A stretch of 64,000 nucleotides of DNA, taken from the NCBI GenBank assembly GCA_016711125.1, contig JADJTQ010000005.1, forward strand, positions 760,669 through 824,668, given 5' to 3'. Positions within the stretch are counted from its first letter, which is position 1; every line of letters starts with the position of its first letter. This document shows, piece after piece, positions 23,476 through 33,435 of the stretch. The notes under the pieces are model-generated. The model did not search any database, had not been told where the DNA came from, and saw nothing but the letters and a program-made list of their open reading frames with translations. Source of the stretch: Saprospiraceae bacterium (lineage in GTDB: Bacteria; Bacteroidota; Bacteroidia; Chitinophagales; Saprospiraceae). Position numbers and translations under genes: made by a program.

Positions 23476-26456
23476 CTATTGCCGCAATACCTTCCTGATC
23501 AGACGCCCATCTTTATTCTGCAAGCTCAATAGATACATGCCAGCAGGCAGCGATGCCACCTGATTTAGTTCAACGACTTGCTTGCCTGATATCACCTGGT
23601 GCCTCTGACTTAGTACTTCCTGTCTATTTAATTGCAATAGCTTGACCTCCACCATCTGATTGGTTTCGGAGTTTATTTCAACCGATAACCGGTGTTCAAA
23701 GGGATTAGGAAATATTCTGGTTTCAAAATTTAAAGCAATCTCATCCGCTCTGGTTGAACAAAATGCAACGATCCTTAAAGTATCTCCATATCCACTGGTA
23801 TCCCGGCCACATACTGCCTGTACCTGAACCTCATACACCTCGCAATCTTCCAGCTCACTTAATTCAAACATATTGGTTGTATCGACCACTTCCATCCATT
23901 CATCATCACCAACTTTGCGATGTCTGATCACATAGGCAATAGCTGAGTCGACCTCCTCCCACACTACCATCGTCGAAGTACCCTGATAATTCATGGTATC
24001 CAGACCTGTCGGTAGCGGACATAACAATGAATCAATGATGATTTCAACACAGTAGTCTTCGGCTTCACCCAAATCTATCGTAGTGGCACAACCGGAAACC
24101 ATATCGTCTATCGGGTCAAAAAGCATCATGACCCGGAAGCGTGTAGGGCCCACTGGTGCATTATCCGGAATTCTGATAGTCGCTTCCAACATGGTGGAAA
24201 TTGCTGTATCTGATGCATACACCTGCTCATCTTCATCGTCGAAATTGCCGTTTTGGTTAAAATCGATCCAGGCAAAATAATGCTCGGCCATAGTATCAGT
24301 AGCAAAACCGGGGATCACCCTTAGTTTGTAAGCATTGCCTTGTTTTAATTGAGTTGCATTGCCCGTATAATCACCATACCCGTTGTCGTAACCCGAGGAG
24401 AGATTGATCGTGTTCAATTTCACACTTTCAATCCATTCGTCACCAACAGCATTAACAGACAATTCACAGTAGGTGGAATCTAAACAGGCACCACAGCCTA
24501 GTGTCCTTATCATAAGAGTATCACTGGACGCAGTACCACTCCCAATACAAATTGATTGGATAAAGAGCAAGTAAGTGGTGCAACTACTGAGATCACCTAT
24601 AGTGGTCGAATTGACACCTTGCGTCACAACGGCGGTATCCCATTGCACGGAATCTGAAACCTCTCCATAGATCAAAACGTATCCTACATCGGTGGTTGCA
24701 CCTTGCCAACTGATATCAATGACAGTATCTGATAACGCTTGTGCAGAGATATTTGTAACCGGCTGACAACAGCCGCCGGTCATGAATCCGATGGTTGGTG
24801 AAGTCGCACTGGTACCATCCAGACAGGTTGCTTCCAACTGATATTCATAAGTCGAACATATCTCCAGAGCAGTCAGTAAGATTGGACTACTGACACTATC
24901 CATATTTATCCACACTGTATCTCCCAATGCCCGCCAACTAAATTGCACCGAAGAGACGGAGTCGGCCTGTTGCCAAGCTATCTCTACTGAAGTTGGATCA
25001 TTAGATGACACCTCTGCCTCAAGCCCAAAAGGAGCTATACAGCTTTGACAAGCTGCAAGAGTTTTATTTAGTGCGTTAAAAATATTTAATCGGCCCCCTG
25101 AAGAAATTTCCTCTGCGAGAGACGGAATTTTATCGCTCTGGTCGAGTATCAATGACCTGGCTTGGAGTGCGGCGGCGGCGGGGTCAATTTTGGCCAGGGC
25201 AGCGAGATCTCCACAAGGCGATGAATACAAAAGTCCGATGGCTCCAGCTACGATTGGGCTTGCAAAAGAAGTACCGCTGACAAAATCGTAACCTGGGATA
25301 CTGGTTGTAAATACTTGCGAACCTGGTGCGGCTATATCAATATCATGTTTTCCATATGCTGCAAATGAGCGCACATCTGATTGATTAGTTGCAGTGACGG
25401 CAATCATATAGTCACTGGCACATGAGGTGGGTACATCCTGGATCGAATCAATATTGATGCTGGTATTGGCCGTAGCGGTGCAATTCAAAATGCCTTGATT
25501 GCCGAGGCTGTCATATATCGCACACCAGATCGGTGTTTCTTCGGGAGAAAGATCTTCATCACCATAAGACAGATTAGTTGCAACAACATAAGCTCCTCTG
25601 GCTCCACCTGTTTCATTATAGATTTTTCGTTGTTGCAGAATGTAACCGTACGCGGCAATCATGTCTGCCTCATTCAAATCAGAGTTAAAAAAAACATTCA
25701 TCAGTTTGACATTCCAGTTGATGCCAGTAATACCGATATCATTGTTTCCTACAGCACCTATGACCCCTAATATTTCCGTTCCATGCTCGTCAGGTACACC
25801 TCCTCCGAAGAGCTCCGCTTCGATATTGTCATTAGTTTCCAGAACATTCCAGCCTCTCACATCATCCACATATCCGTTTTGATCGTCGTCGATACCATTA
25901 TCTGCAATTTCATAGTTATTTTTCCATATGTTCTGTGCGAGATCCTCGTGAGTATAGTCTACTCCAACATCGATGACCGCGACTACGATGGTATCTCCCA
26001 ATTGGGTCACTCCTCCCGTTGCCAGTGACCAGGCTTCTTCGGCATCTATATCTGAGTCAGCAATGCCTCTTTCCCCGTATTGATCCACTGCCATTGCTCC
26101 TGAAGCATTGGATCGTTGGGTATCCGCTTTCTTGGCTTAATAAAGTGATTCTTTTGAACAACGAAGATTTCCCTATCACCACTAAGATCGGCTATCATCC
26201 GTGCAACGTCGATTTTGCCCTCATCAAAAGTGGCCTTCCATATATGCATATGTTCACTCAAGCACTTCGTTAGCTTAAAATCAGTTTCGTGATTCTCCAG
26301 GCGAGCATGGCGTTGTGTAATGATGCTTAGGTCTGCGTCAGGGTGAACGCACAATATGATCTCTCCCGGCTTATAGGACAGGCTTTGAGCGCTGACAAGG
26401 GAGGTAACTAAGAATGAAAAGACAGTAATAATAAATAGTACATTGATCTTCGTCAT
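23476..26456 (-). CDS. Secreted subtilisin-like protease (S8) with GEVED domain and T9SS tail, one frameshift
   Basis: Exported serine protease of about 990 residues. Order: signal peptide (to about residue 23, LVSAQ), a propeptide/inhibitor I9-like region, then the S8 catalytic domain with all three catalytic motifs, Asp in VIDVGVDYTHEDL, His in DEHGTEILGV and Ser in SGTSFASPIVAG. Fibronectin type III-like domains follow, then a GEVED domain (FAWIDFNQNGNFDDEDE, GEAEDYC), another FnIII-like domain, and a T9SS type A sorting domain (IFPNPFEHRLSVE to the C-terminus). The frame breaks at + strand 26070-26072, where one base (an A on the coding strand) is missing; restoring it gives NTGKRGIADSDIDAEEAW. 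Predicted to be secreted by T9SS and cleaved at the CTD. Divergent from the SPOR gene at 26792. Confidence 0.9.
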
Positions 26457-26791
26457 ACGTAATAGGTTGTATGTGATGATATTTTGCTCAGGGAAGTAAA
26501 TTTAGTCTAAAAATTCAAATGTTAGGTTCGAAATTAGGCAGGGAAGGAATGGGATATTACTTTTTAACATGACTAGCTTAAAGGTACACAACATATTGAG
26601 CTTACAAAATATATGAAGTATTGATCATGTAATAAAATGGCACTCAATTAGTTACACCGACAAAGAAGCGTCCGTCTGAATTCTTTAAATTAAAGATATT
26701 TATAATGTATTACATATTGATAATCTGATGTTTTTAATTTAAAGAAAATTGTTATATGTTTGTATAGAAAATTACCTTAAGTTTGTTGTAA
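26457..26791. other. AT-rich divergent intergenic region
   Basis: 335 bases between the divergent protease and SPOR-protein genes. Very AT-rich with runs such as TTTTTAATTTAAAG. It presumably holds both promoters; no box pair is convincing enough to call. Confidence 0.5.
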
Positions 26792-28018
26792 ATGCGAACA
26801 TTTCCAGGTCTCATCATCTCGTTGTTCTCCCTAACGACGGCGGCTCAGACGGCTTCGCTGGCGGATAGCTTTATACCAACTGAGTCTTCCATTGCCCTGA
26901 ATCCGATCACCAAAAAAGTACGGATCACTGTCAAAGACATGAAGACCAAAGAAAGCATTCCGTGCTTTACGATTGATTTTAGCTCATGTGGTCATCCTGT
27001 ATATGAAAGTAGTAATGAGGGTCTTTTTTCGATGGAAACGGTTGAGGGCTTTGCCTGCTACGTTCGCATAGCCAAGCGAGGTTATGCCAATCTCGATCTC
27101 ATGGTCGACTATGATAAAATACCTGGTGATGGCAAAACATACAACATTTATTTAAGCCGGTCACCCAACTCCTTCAGTGGTCATATTAGAGATACTGTTG
27201 ATGGTAACCTATACGTTTCAGGTGCTAATCTCGAACTGAGATCCCTTCAGGATAAGTACATACAACGGGTAGAGTCAAATAATCAGGGCGAATTTTCCAT
27301 CTACCTGACACCGGATACCGATTATGAAGTCTTTGTCCAGCATCCGGATTATCATCCTTATCAAAACAAGTTTAAAACCGGCAGTGAATTGGATGGCCTT
27401 GAATTAAAGCGTGTTTACATTTCGAGAATCGATCACAAAAAAATTCCGTCAAGGTTGGGTACGGAAGTTGCCGTTATGCGTAAAGACAAAAGACTGGAAG
27501 GCATCAATTACTATAGTGTTCAGATTTTGGCAAAGCACTCCACAGAAATCAATCTTGTCGGCTTCAAGGACCTGGAGCAGTACGGTGAAGTATTTTTAGA
27601 AAAGGACGGTCTGGTCAGTAAGGTGAAAGTTGGAAAGTTTTTCGATCGATCCATGGCTGAGAGAGCACTTTCAAAAATTAACAATAAACCCGCCTATCAC
27701 GATGCTTTTTTGACCCAGTCACTTGCAGGTAACATGAATCATAAAAAGCAGGAAAGAGTGCTTCAGGTCCGCGAAGCGGGTTATATGGTTCGTCTCGCTT
27801 CTTATCTCAACCCGGATATATTTGATGGTACTAAAGTAGAGATGCTGGGAAAACTCTCGTCGGTACAAAAAAATGAATGGACCATCATGCTGCTGAGCGG
27901 ATTTGATTCTTTAGATGAAGCCAGGATAGTAGAATCCAGGGTAAAAGACCTTGGTTTCAAATCTGCCTATGTCGTGCAATACAATGGTGAACAGCTTCAA
28001 AAAGTACCAAGAAGTTAA
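26792..28018 (+). CDS. Exported protein with carboxypeptidase-regulatory-like domain and SPOR repeats
   Basis: 408 residues. Likely signal peptide (MRTFPGLIISLFSLTTAAQT). Residues about 40-120 form a small beta domain; about 125-210 resemble a CarboxypepD regulatory-like fold (SGHIRDTVDGNLYVSGANLE, EVFVQHPDYHPY). Two SPOR-like modules follow at about 235-310 (YYSVQILAKHS, SKVKVGKFFDRSMAERAL) and 325-400 (GYMVRLASYLN, TIMLLSGFDSLDEARIVESR). SPOR domains bind denuded peptidoglycan glycans, so an envelope-associated role is expected. The specific function is unknown. Confidence 0.8.
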   Translation: MRTFPGLIISLFSLTTAAQTASLADSFIPTESSIALNPITKKVRITVKDMKTKESIPCFTIDFSSCGHPVYESSNEGLFSMETVEGFACYVRIAKRGYANLDLMVDYDKIPGDGKTYNIYLSRSPNSFSGHIRDTVDGNLYVSGANLELRSLQDKYIQRVESNNQGEFSIYLTPDTDYEVFVQHPDYHPYQNKFKTGSELDGLELKRVYISRIDHKKIPSRLGTEVAVMRKDKRLEGINYYSVQILAKHSTEINLVGFKDLEQYGEVFLEKDGLVSKVKVGKFFDRSMAERALSKINNKPAYHDAFLTQSLAGNMNHKKQERVLQVREAGYMVRLASYLNPDIFDGTKVEMLGKLSSVQKNEWTIMLLSGFDSLDEARIVESRVKDLGFKSAYVVQYNGEQLQKVPRS

Positions 28019-28112
28019 AAGTATCCCGCTTAGATAGATCCTGTGACCAAGCGGTGCATAATTTCGCGACCCGGCCCGTGGTGGACCGGCCGTTGAAAGG
28101 TCTTACATCATT

Positions 28113-28694
28113 TTAGTGCATGCGATCACCTCTCAATTCTAATGACTGGACTATCTCCGCTTCTTTGTCCAGGTATTCCTGCCAGCGAGCTTTCACCTTG
28201 TCTTCACCACAATAGAATTTTGCCAAATCGATGAAAAGGCGGTAGTGGCCAGCCTCAGACACCATAAAGTGATGATAGAATTTCTTAAGGTCATCTTCTT
28301 GTAATTGGAGAGAGAGTAGGCGGAATCTTTCACAACTTCTGGCTTCAATCATTGCACAGGTCAGTAGTTTTTCCAGTAGTCTGTCTTCTGGACTTCCACC
28401 CTTTTTCTGGCTATCCAATAAAGCATTCACATAAAGGTCCCTACGCTGTCTTCCCAGGTTTAGATTTCTCTTCTTCAGTTCTGCCAATACCTGGCGAAAA
28501 TGCCCCCATTCTTCGGTAACGATTGGAGCGAGGTCTTCAATCAGACGGGTGTGTTGGGGATACATTTGAATGAGACTGATGCAGGATGTAGCTGCCTTCT
28601 GCTCACAATATGCATGATCGGTTAAGATTTCTTCCAGACTCTTTTCGGCAAGATTGACCCACCTGGGATCCGTGGGTAATTGCAAACCAAGCAT
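28113..28694 (-). CDS. miaE: tRNA-(ms2io6A37)-hydroxylase-like, MiaE family
   Basis: 193 residues resembling the non-haem diiron MiaE family, which hydroxylates the isopentenyl group of 2-methylthio-N6-isopentenyl-adenosine at tRNA position 37. Diiron-type ligands are visible: EEWGHFRQV gives the E-x-x-H pair, a second helix pair lies in MIEARSCERFRLL, and SEAGHYRLF gives the second E-x-x-H. The four-helix ferritin-like pattern and the length fit. The start ATG lies 3 bases after the stop of the upstream gene at 28698, so they form one transcript. There is no sign of damage. Confidence 0.85.
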   Translation of the reverse strand: MLGLQLPTDPRWVNLAEKSLEEILTDHAYCEQKAATSCISLIQMYPQHTRLIEDLAPIVTEEWGHFRQVLAELKKRNLNLGRQRRDLYVNALLDSQKKGGSPEDRLLEKLLTCAMIEARSCERFRLLSLQLQEDDLKKFYHHFMVSEAGHYRLFIDLAKFYCGEDKVKARWQEYLDKEAEIVQSLELRGDRMH

Positions 28695-28697
28695 GAA

Positions 28698-30332
28698 TTA
28701 TTTACTGTTTAGGCAATCGAATTGATTGGTGAAAAAATCGATATTGTAGACCTCATAATCTTCATATCCCGAAGACCAGACCACTCTGACCTTGTCAATA
28801 CCGCTCTTCAGTAATAGCTTTTCTTTTTGATACTCAATCGGATATCTCACCTTATAGACTGTTTTACCCGATTTCGGATCAAGTAGTCCTTGATTTTCGG
28901 ATTGCGTAAACAGTGAAACCGTCTCGCCATCCAACAATTTTAGATTTAATAGGCTTCCATTCTTTATGTATCCATATTCACGATTCGCATTTTTTGATGC
29001 AATGCTAAAGACAAGTGTCAGGTAACGAAATCCCCCGGAAATACTGGTGAGATAACCCCGGCAAGACATATAGTCCTGGTCTTTCAGGTATGATTTTAAT
29101 CGTTCGTCGGTGTAGCTAAAAAAGAGTTCATCTTTCAATTCTTTCTTTTGAGTCTTCGTAAATTCATCGATACCGTGAAATGAAAATTCACAACGGTATT
29201 CTGGTGACTTACCAGCTAGTGCAGAAAACCAATGATTTTCATTTACTGCACGTTGTGGTGTCATGGTTTTTGCTGGATTGAAAGGAGTCGCTTCTTCCTG
29301 TTTTTGCTCGAGGTTACTTTGATCAGAAAGATCTGTTTTAAACGCCACACTGTCTTGTTCTCTTTGGGCGACCTGGTCGGGAGTCCGACTTAAATCACGT
29401 TTTAGCTCCTGCATAAGTGGCTCTGCTATTGAGTCTGTGGTTTTAGTTTCTTCATTGGGGTTCATCGAATTCGACGGCAAGTTTTCTGAGACTACGGCCA
29501 CCGAGTCCCGATTATTTTCCGGCTTGTTACCATTATTTGAGCTTGGCACCGGTTGAGCGTAGGATATTTCTGCACTTGTGTCGGGGTTGATTGCATTGGA
29601 AGAAACGGTATCAACTATCGTTGTATCAATAGGTAGTTGTGAATTGCTTAATGAATCACGTTCTTCTGATTGTCCGATTCGTACTTTTTCTGTTGACGGA
29701 TACGAAGGTGGATTTTCGCCAGACATACCATCTTTTTGTTGAACTGACGGATATTTGTCAGCTAGCATATCTTCCTGCTCCCTAAGGTCTGCTTCTGTGT
29801 TGAGACCGGGTACGTAGATCTTTGCCAGTTTAGCATCTTTTTCAGATTTACCTACCTTTAAGATCTTTTTGATTAGTGTCCTTGCATATGAAAGGCGACG
29901 TTGTTCATTCTGCCTTTGGTCTGTTAGTAGTTTAAATTCGGCTTTTGCCTGGTTGACACCTGTTGTATCATTGATGTTCTCAAAAGATAAAATCTGATCT
30001 TCCAGCGAATGGGCTCTGATACTGCTTGCATCCACCTTATCAAGCATTTGAGATTCGTATCTGACCGCCGCAGCAATATACTTTTGAAACAAAACGTAGT
30101 CATAGACAGTTCTCTGATCATTTGACAAAGTATCATTCACTAATTCGTCGCTCTTCGAAATGTCTTCCCACAGATCATTTTCCAACATGGAGTCTCGACC
30201 TTCATAATAACGCCAGGTTCCATCTTCATACTGGATTATTTTTTCACCAGCGGCATTACGAACTACTTTCTGAGCTGATACTGTGTATCCAACCAAAATC
30301 AATCCAACTACGAGACAGGTTCTCAAATGCAT
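28698..30332 (-). CDS. Exported protein of unknown function with low-complexity middle
   Basis: The frame is open from 30374, but the Met at 30332 places a clean signal peptide at the N-terminus (MHLRTCLVVGLILVGYTVSA, then Q), so I choose it; the protein is then about 544 residues. After the signal come an EDGTWRYYEG motif, a helical region to about residue 180, a Ser/Asn/Asp/Gln-rich low-complexity linker at about 185-355, and a folded C-terminal domain (YRCEFSFHGIDEFTK to RVVWSSGYEDYEVYNID) that looks beta-rich. I do not recognise a family. It shares a transcript with miaE downstream and is divergent from the prolyl oligopeptidase gene. Confidence 0.7.
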   Translation of the reverse strand: MHLRTCLVVGLILVGYTVSAQKVVRNAAGEKIIQYEDGTWRYYEGRDSMLENDLWEDISKSDELVNDTLSNDQRTVYDYVLFQKYIAAAVRYESQMLDKVDASSIRAHSLEDQILSFENINDTTGVNQAKAEFKLLTDQRQNEQRRLSYARTLIKKILKVGKSEKDAKLAKIYVPGLNTEADLREQEDMLADKYPSVQQKDGMSGENPPSYPSTEKVRIGQSEERDSLSNSQLPIDTTIVDTVSSNAINPDTSAEISYAQPVPSSNNGNKPENNRDSVAVVSENLPSNSMNPNEETKTTDSIAEPLMQELKRDLSRTPDQVAQREQDSVAFKTDLSDQSNLEQKQEEATPFNPAKTMTPQRAVNENHWFSALAGKSPEYRCEFSFHGIDEFTKTQKKELKDELFFSYTDERLKSYLKDQDYMSCRGYLTSISGGFRYLTLVFSIASKNANREYGYIKNGSLLNLKLLDGETVSLFTQSENQGLLDPKSGKTVYKVRYPIEYQKEKLLLKSGIDKVRVVWSSGYEDYEVYNIDFFTNQFDCLNSK

Positions 30333-30464
30333 ATAGACCTTGGCATGAAACAATTTTATAACTTGGTCCAGCATCAGATTCGACTGACTTTACCACAACA
30401 AAATTAAGTTTTTATTATCACAATTCAGAGATCCTCCAGGTATTATATTGTTAAAATCCATTAT

Positions 30465-32609
30465 ATGAAAGCAGTTTGTTTTGGACTCACATTCCTGTTT
30501 TTAGCAGCGGGTTGCAAAGAGCCAGCAACTAACTCTATCCTTATCTCTATGAAGATTGACTATCCGCTGACTGAACAAGATTCAGTCTTTGATGATTACC
30601 ACGGACATCAGATTGCAGATCCATATCGATGGTTGGAAGATGATCATGCTGAAAATACGAAATCCTGGGTTACTGCACAAAATACGGTAACTCAACAATA
30701 TCTTGATCAAATCCCATACCGGGATCTGATTAGAAAGCGACTGGAACAAATTTGGAATTATGAGCGATTTGGTACTCCGTTTAAACGAGGTGGAAAGTAC
30801 TATTACTTTAAGAATGATGGGCTGCAAAATCAAAGCGTACTTTATGTACAGGAATCGCTTGAGGCACCAGCTGCAGTGGTGCTTGATCCAAATTCTTTTT
30901 CTGTTGATGGTACTATTTCACTTGGCTCGATATCTTTTAATCACCAGGGGAACAAATTGGCTTACCAACTGTCGGAAGGGGGTAGTGACTGGCACACTAT
31001 ATATGTCAAGGATTTAACCAGTGGTAGCCTTCTGGCTGATAGAATTGAATGGGTGAAGTTTTCCGGGATCTCCTGGGCCGGTGATGGGTTCTTTTATAGT
31101 CGTTTCCCCACTCCCTCCGCATCAGATAAGCTCTCAGGTCAAAATAACTACCACAAAATATACTATCATCAACTTGGTACGGACCAGTCTGATGACCGAT
31201 TGATCATCGAAGATGCAGCAAGAGCACAGAGAAACCACTATAGCATGACGACAGAAGACGAAAGGTTTCATTGTATATCACTTTCGGAATCTACGAGTGG
31301 AAACGCATTGTATGTCGACGATTTACATCATAAAGGTAAAAGGATTGTGGTAGAAGAGACCCTCGAAAGTGATCTTGAGGTGGTGGATAATGTTAATGAA
31401 ATACTGTTTATTCGAACCAATCAGCAGGCACCTAACTGGAAATTGATTGCCATTGATATGAATGCTGCTGATAAGTCTAATTGGAAAACGATTTTGCCAG
31501 AAAGTGATGAAGTGCTGAGTGGCGTGCAACTGATTGGGCATAAGATCTTCGCAGAATACCTGGTCGATGCCAAGAGTGTCATGAAGACCTTCGACTATAC
31601 TGGTCAATATCTTGATGAAGTCATTTTGCCAGCTATTGGTTCGGTTAGTGGGATTTCGGGGACGAAAGATGATCGTGAGGCATTTTATGCTTTCACTGAT
31701 TATACTTATCCACTCACCATTTTTGGGTTGAATACCGAATCATTGGAAAGCCGGGTTTTTAAAAAACCAACGGTAGACTTCAGAAGTGAAGATTATCAAA
31801 CCGACCAAAAGTTTTATTCTAGCAAAGATGGCACTCAAATACCGATTTTTATTACCTACAAAAAAGGTATTAAATTAGATGGCACAAATCCTGCTCTTCT
31901 CTATGGGTATGGTGGTTTTGATATTAGTTTGACACCCGGATTTAGCATACCTACTTTGGTTGTTCTTGAAAATGGTGGCATCTATGCAGTGGCAAATATA
32001 AGAGGAGGAGGGGAGTATGGCAAAGAATGGCACCTGGCAGGAACAAAAGAACGCAAACAAAATGTTTTTGACGATTTTCTGGCTGCAGCCGAATTTCTGA
32101 TCCATGATAAGTATACCTCTCCTGATAAATTAGCCATTATGGGTGGGTCGAATGGTGGCCTCCTGGTCGGTGCTTCAATGACTCAACGCCCGGATCTTTT
32201 TAAGGTAGCAATTCCCAGAGTGGGAGTTCTTGATATGTTACGTTATCACGAGTTTACCATAGGATGGGCTTGGGCCGATGATTATGGTCGCAGTGATAAT
32301 CCTGATGATTTTGAGTATCTTATCAAGTACTCACCTTTACATAATATTAGAGAGATGGAATATCCGGCTACATTTATTATGACTGCTGATCATGACGATC
32401 GAGTAGTGCCAGCACATTCTTTTAAATTTGCCGCTGAGTTGCAAAGTAAACAACAAGGCAGTAATCCGGCCCTGATTCGGGTCGAGACAAGCGCCGGACA
32501 CGGAGCCGGCAAGCCAACAAGAAAATTAATTGAAGAAAATGCGGATATGTTGAGTTTTATGTTTTACAACATGAACGAAGACGTGATCTATAAAAAATTA
32601 GATAAATAA
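30465..32609 (+). CDS. Prolyl oligopeptidase (S9A), lipoprotein
   Basis: 714 residues, full length for the family. The N-terminus has a lipoprotein signal with lipobox LAAGC, so it is probably tethered in the periplasm or at the outer membrane. An N-terminal seven-blade propeller follows from the DPYRWLED motif, then an alpha/beta hydrolase domain. Catalytic residues: Ser in GGSNGGLLVG (about residue 561), Asp in TADHDDRVVP and His in SAGHGAGKPT. It cleaves short peptides after proline (EC 3.4.21.26 type). The frame is intact. The diadenylate cyclase gene follows closely. Confidence 0.93.
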   Translation: MKAVCFGLTFLFLAAGCKEPATNSILISMKIDYPLTEQDSVFDDYHGHQIADPYRWLEDDHAENTKSWVTAQNTVTQQYLDQIPYRDLIRKRLEQIWNYERFGTPFKRGGKYYYFKNDGLQNQSVLYVQESLEAPAAVVLDPNSFSVDGTISLGSISFNHQGNKLAYQLSEGGSDWHTIYVKDLTSGSLLADRIEWVKFSGISWAGDGFFYSRFPTPSASDKLSGQNNYHKIYYHQLGTDQSDDRLIIEDAARAQRNHYSMTTEDERFHCISLSESTSGNALYVDDLHHKGKRIVVEETLESDLEVVDNVNEILFIRTNQQAPNWKLIAIDMNAADKSNWKTILPESDEVLSGVQLIGHKIFAEYLVDAKSVMKTFDYTGQYLDEVILPAIGSVSGISGTKDDREAFYAFTDYTYPLTIFGLNTESLESRVFKKPTVDFRSEDYQTDQKFYSSKDGTQIPIFITYKKGIKLDGTNPALLYGYGGFDISLTPGFSIPTLVVLENGGIYAVANIRGGGEYGKEWHLAGTKERKQNVFDDFLAAAEFLIHDKYTSPDKLAIMGGSNGGLLVGASMTQRPDLFKVAIPRVGVLDMLRYHEFTIGWAWADDYGRSDNPDDFEYLIKYSPLHNIREMEYPATFIMTADHDDRVVPAHSFKFAAELQSKQQGSNPALIRVETSAGHGAGKPTRKLIEENADMLSFMFYNMNEDVIYKKLDK

Positions 32610-32635
32610 TCGTTAGTCTGGTCGACATCGGATTT

Positions 32636-33399
32636 TTGCCCCTAAGAATTTGGGATGTTCTCGATATAATTATCGTTGCACTACTATTGTATGCAGTCTA
32701 TCGGCTCCTAAAGGGAAGTATTGCTTTAAATATTGTTGTTGGTATCATCTTGCTTTATGTCGTATGGGGTATTGTCGGCATTTTGGATATGCCTCTTTTA
32801 TCCGAAATCCTGGGGCAGTTTGTTAGCGTTGGATTCATTGCTTTGATTATTATTTTCCAACCTGAAATTCGCCGTTTTCTTCTCTATATTGGCAATACCA
32901 CCCTGCAGGGAAGATCTGGACTCCTTGGTAGGTATTTAAAAGTTCACTCCGGGGTAGCCGAGAACGAAATATTAAACAAATAGGCGATGCAATATGGCAA
33001 ATGGCTTCCGAAAAGGTGGGCGCACTGATTGTGTTGCCTAAGCATTTAAATATCGAAGGATACGCTGATTCCGGACAAATCATCAACGCAGAAATAACCG
33101 AAGAGTTGATTAGGAGCATTTTTCAAAAAAACAGTCCATTGCATGACGGAGCAATGGTGATTTACGGGGGTAAGATACATGCAGCAAGTTGTGTATTACC
33201 CATTTCGAGTAATCCTGATTTGCCCTCAGGTTTGGGTCTGAGGCACCGGGCTGGCTTGGGTTCATCTGAAAACTCTGATACCGTTTCGTTTATTGTTTCG
33301 GAAGAGACAGGTGATATCTCCGTGGCTGTTAAGGGAAAATTGCAAAGAGGTTTGTCAAAAAAAATGTTGTTGACAATCCTTGATGAGCACTACAATTGA
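32636..33399 (+). CDS. cdaA: Diadenylate cyclase (CdaA/DisA_N type), one frameshift
   Basis: Synthesises c-di-AMP from two ATP. Three N-terminal membrane helices (about residues 8-80; IIIVALLLYAVYRLL, IVVGIILLYVVWGIV) precede the DAC domain, with NSPLHDGAMVI (the DGA motif) and GLRHRAGLG (RHR motif, with Gly where Ala is usual). A missing A in the run 32974-32976 splits the frame; restoring it gives EILKQIGDAIWQMASEK. No ATG is found: the TTG at 32636 is the best in-frame candidate, although homologous sequence (DIGFLPLRIW) appears to extend a few codons upstream. The gene is normally important for cell-wall and osmotic homeostasis, so real inactivation seems unlikely. Confidence 0.88.
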
Positions 33400-33435
33400 T
33401 GTCTTTTATTGATACTATTTTCAAATATTTGTAAC

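Noticed and set aside
32974..32976. Programmed frameshift in cdaA
   Set aside because: No slippery heptamer with a downstream structure is seen, and similar losses occur all over the window.
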